Made by a program: the position numbers and the translations under genes. Below the pieces are notes generated by a model. The model searched no databases. It saw nothing but the letters and a program-made list of their open reading frames with translations, and was not told where the DNA came from. Shown in pieces: positions 62,165 through 64,000 of a DNA stretch of 64,000 nucleotides (position 1 is the first letter of the stretch; each line of letters begins with the position of its first letter). The DNA comes from DATARH01 sp963734125 (GTDB lineage: Bacteria > Pseudomonadota > Alphaproteobacteria > ATCC43930 > CGMCC-115725), in NCBI GenBank assembly GCA_963734125.1, contig CAVTGB010000079.1:1-64000 (forward strand), written 5' to 3'.

Positions 62165-62396
62165 GGGCTCTCGCCTCCTTGTCCCGTGGCTTTTCCTATT
62201 CCACCACTCCGCCGGTGGAAATGCCAAGGCGTGACGGGTACGGCCTCAGTTTGGATGTGGCGGCTCGCAAATGCCCTCGCCACCCTGCCATACCGCATGC
62301 CAAAAGGACCGGAGATCGACCACGGACAGCGGGTCTCGGCTCGATGTCTCGCAGGAAGGTCCACCACCATCGAGACCGCTCAGGAAAGGGGGCCCC

Positions 62397-62789
62397 ATGA
62401 TGAGTACAATGCGACATCTCGCCAGCCCGATTGCGAAGAGCTTCAGCGAAGCGCTGCGTATCGATACCGAAGCCGGCAGCTGGATCTTTGTCGCCGGGCA
62501 AGTCGGCGTGGCGATCCCACCGGACAACAAGCCCATCGGCTTCGAGCAGGAAGTGCGCGTCACCTTCGATCGCATCCAGGAGTCCCTGCGCAAGCTCCAC
62601 GCTGACATGGACAAGATCGTGAGCATCAAGGTCTACCTTACGGACCTTGCACCCTATGCCGAATTCTCCAAGGTCCGTGGCCAGGTCTTCCCGAATAATC
62701 CGCCCACATCGACCGCAGTCCAGGTTGCCGGCCTTCTGCTTGGAGCACGAATCGAGATCGACGCAGTCGCCTTTATCGCCAACGGGTGA
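62397..62789 (+). CDS. RidA/YjgF/YER057c/UK114 family protein
   Basis: A 130-residue RidA-superfamily protein, most often an enamine/imine deaminase that protects PLP enzymes. SFSEALRIDTEAGSWIFVAG, QVGVAIPPDNKPIGFEQEVR, SIKVYLTDLAPYAEFSKVRG and the C-terminal PPTSTAVQVAGLLLGARIEI with the conserved Arg, then DAVAFI. This is a divergent subgroup: the usual PYSQA and CxR active segments are not both visible. The ATG at 62397 follows AGGAAAGGGGG. It overlaps the next gene by GTGA. Confidence 0.85.
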   Translation: MMSTMRHLASPIAKSFSEALRIDTEAGSWIFVAGQVGVAIPPDNKPIGFEQEVRVTFDRIQESLRKLHADMDKIVSIKVYLTDLAPYAEFSKVRGQVFPNNPPTSTAVQVAGLLLGARIEIDAVAFIANG

Positions 62790-63610
62790 GAAAAACGGAG
62801 CCGGGGATGGCGGCGGAACTTATCTTCAGGGATCAGGCGGCGGCGCTGTACGACCAGGCCTTCGCGCATGTCACGGCGTACTTCATGCCCTTCTTGTTGC
62901 GGGCCGCCGGTGTTGCGCCGGGCATGCGCGTCCTTGACATCGCGACAGGTACTGGGCTCTCCGCCGAAGCAGCCCTCGCCGCGGTCGGCCCGACCGGCCA
63001 CGTCACCGCCGTCGACATCTCGCCGGCGATGGTTGCAAAGGCGCGTGAGCGCCTCGGCGACGCGCCGAACGTTGCGCTTTCGGTCGAGGACGGACAGGCG
63101 CTTCCGTTCTCCGAGGAGAGTTTCGACGCGGTCCTCTGCAATCTCGGACTGATGTTCTTCCCCGACCCGGTGCGGGGCCTAATGGAATTTCGCCGTGTGC
63201 TGCGTTCCGGCGGCCGCATCGCGGTCTCGGTCAATACCGTGGTCGAGCGCTCCTATAACCATCAGATCAACGTTATGATTGCACGGTACGTACCGGGCCT
63301 GGCCGAGTCCGTCGCGCGTACCTTCGCGCTCGCGGAAGCATCAAAACTGCAGTCGTTCTTCGATGCGGCCGGTTTCGCCGACTTCGCGACCGATACGGTC
63401 AGGCACGCCTTTGTGCTGCCGTCTTTCGACGCCTATTACGGCCCCTTTGAACGCGGCGGCTGCTCGACCGGTCAGGCGCTGGTCGGCCTTTCCGAGGACA
63501 TACGCCGTTCGGTACGCGAAGAGGCGCGGCGCGACCTGGGTGACACCGACGGGCCGGTCAAGCCGGAAGCCGAGTACCGAATTGCCAGTGGAGAGCGCCA
63601 AGGAGCGTGA
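62786..63610 (+). CDS. SAM-dependent methyltransferase (UbiE/COQ5-like)
   Basis: A ~270-residue methyltransferase: AALYDQAFAHVTAYFMPFLL, motif I MRVLDIATGTGLSAEAALAA, HVTAVDISPAMVAKARERLG, VEDGQALPFSEESFDAVLCN and FFPDPVRGLMEFRRVLRSGG. The C-terminal helical half binds an unknown acceptor. It may start at GTG 62786, overlapping the RidA stop, or at ATG 62807, which follows GAGCCGGGG; the second gives a more typical N-terminus. Confidence 0.85.
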   Translation: MRKTEPGMAAELIFRDQAAALYDQAFAHVTAYFMPFLLRAAGVAPGMRVLDIATGTGLSAEAALAAVGPTGHVTAVDISPAMVAKARERLGDAPNVALSVEDGQALPFSEESFDAVLCNLGLMFFPDPVRGLMEFRRVLRSGGRIAVSVNTVVERSYNHQINVMIARYVPGLAESVARTFALAEASKLQSFFDAAGFADFATDTVRHAFVLPSFDAYYGPFERGGCSTGQALVGLSEDIRRSVREEARRDLGDTDGPVKPEAEYRIASGERQGA

Positions 63611-63900
63611 GGCAGACCGCCATACGCTACCAGGTGACGGCCGGTCGTGGCGCTGGGCCGCCGCGGCTGAACACGCCGGCGAACGGCTCCTGACCGATCC
63701 GACAGCGGGCACTCAGCCTGGGCGGCGTGGGCCGTCGCAAGTTGCCCCTTTGCCGACCCTTGCGGGGGTAGGGCGGCGTCACCTATGTTGAACTGACCTT
63801 CTTACGAAAGGACTTGCCGCGCGTCGCGCCAGAAACCGATCCACAAATGCGTCGTCATAGCGCGGCATTTCAGATTCTCCGTCATATCATTGCGGTGTCA

Positions 63901-63999
63901 TCAGCCTGGGGCGTTGTTGGCACCAAGAAACTCGGACACGGCCCGCGCCACAGCTTCCGGCTGTTCCAACAGCAGAAAGTGCCCGGCACCAGGTAGATC
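63901..63999 (-). CDS. alpha/beta hydrolase, C-terminal fragment at the window edge
   Basis: The last 32 residues of a hydrolase leaving the window: DLPGAGHFLLLEQPEAVARA then VSEFLGANNAPG and a stop. The GAGH motif carries the catalytic histidine typical of alpha/beta hydrolases (peroxidase/lactonase type). The rest lies beyond the right edge. Confidence 0.7.
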   Translation of the reverse strand, partial: DLPGAGHFLLLEQPEAVARAVSEFLGANNAPG

Positions 64000-64000
64000 A

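Noticed and set aside
1..64000. tRNA, rRNA or other structural RNA genes
   Set aside because: Scanning by eye for T-arm and acceptor patterns and rRNA-like conserved blocks gave nothing convincing; a covariance-model search would be needed to exclude them.

Overview
The window is high-GC bacterial DNA that reads as an alphaproteobacterium of the Rhodospirillales/Acetobacterales type. This is inferred from gene content: a TPP-riboswitch thiO-thiS-thiG operon, the tlpA/argH-lptM-lysA-TIGR02302 neighbourhood, an ftsE-ftsX-ydcF-plsC cluster, an adenosylcobalamin-dependent nrdJ, and AIDA-repeat proteins with an alphaproteobacterial-style C-terminal domain. The first ~0.7 kb, a ruvB 3' end, reads like a different lineage and may be a chimeric contig end.

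Layout. 1-1.6 kb: ruvB fragment, small membrane protein, broken CoA-transferase remnant. 1.8-5.5 kb: thiamin operon, rhomboid protease, cyanase. 5.5-9.0 kb: damaged SMP-30 lactonase, orphan Flp pilin, CoA-binding/O-acetylhomoserine sulfhydrylase fusion. 9.3-13.5 kb: giant repeat protein 1. 13.5-21.2 kb: M81 peptidase, damaged hydrolase, DUF2182, fumarylacetoacetate hydrolase, MFS transporter and divergent IlvD-type dehydratase. 21.3-27.9 kb: esterase, TlpA, argH-lptM-lysA-TIGR02302. 28.1-36.8 kb: branched-chain-type ABC importer (livG, livF, livH, livM) with two tandemly duplicated binding proteins, then nrdJ. 36.9-41.3 kb: lipid/envelope and stress genes on the minus strand. 41.5-46.1 kb: giant repeat protein 2. 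46.1-47.7 kb: IS1182-like element with 64-bp inverted ends. 48.1-57.5 kb: gas vesicle (gvp) cluster with an NtrC-type regulator, a truncated kinase/response-regulator pair, gvpA, a GvpC-position coiled coil, gvpN, gvpO-like, gvpF/L, gvpG, a GvpA-family gene, gvpK, gvpJ, gvpH and a CDC48-type ATPase. 57.5-64 kb: remnants, methyltransferases, cupin, luciferase-like monooxygenase, RidA, and the edge of an alpha/beta hydrolase.

A window-wide feature is single-base frameshifts in otherwise well-preserved genes, usually one extra base, densest in the gvp cluster. Either many genes are recently inactivated or the sequence carries indel errors; the near absence of nonsense substitutions favours error for many of them. 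True decay is clear elsewhere: a livM remnant, a relocated copy of the nrdJ tail, truncated gvpF/L, kinase and CDC48 genes, and a deleted transposase.

The most notable observations are: the gvp cluster and its rearrangement; two paralogous secreted-looking repeat proteins sharing a conserved C-terminal tail without a beta-barrel; the tandem duplication of livM-binding protein-nrdJ end; a TGA codon exactly at the first cysteine of a glutaredoxin CxxC motif; an FtsE with substituted catalytic residues; and small genes of fewer than 60 residues (Flp pilin, LptM).
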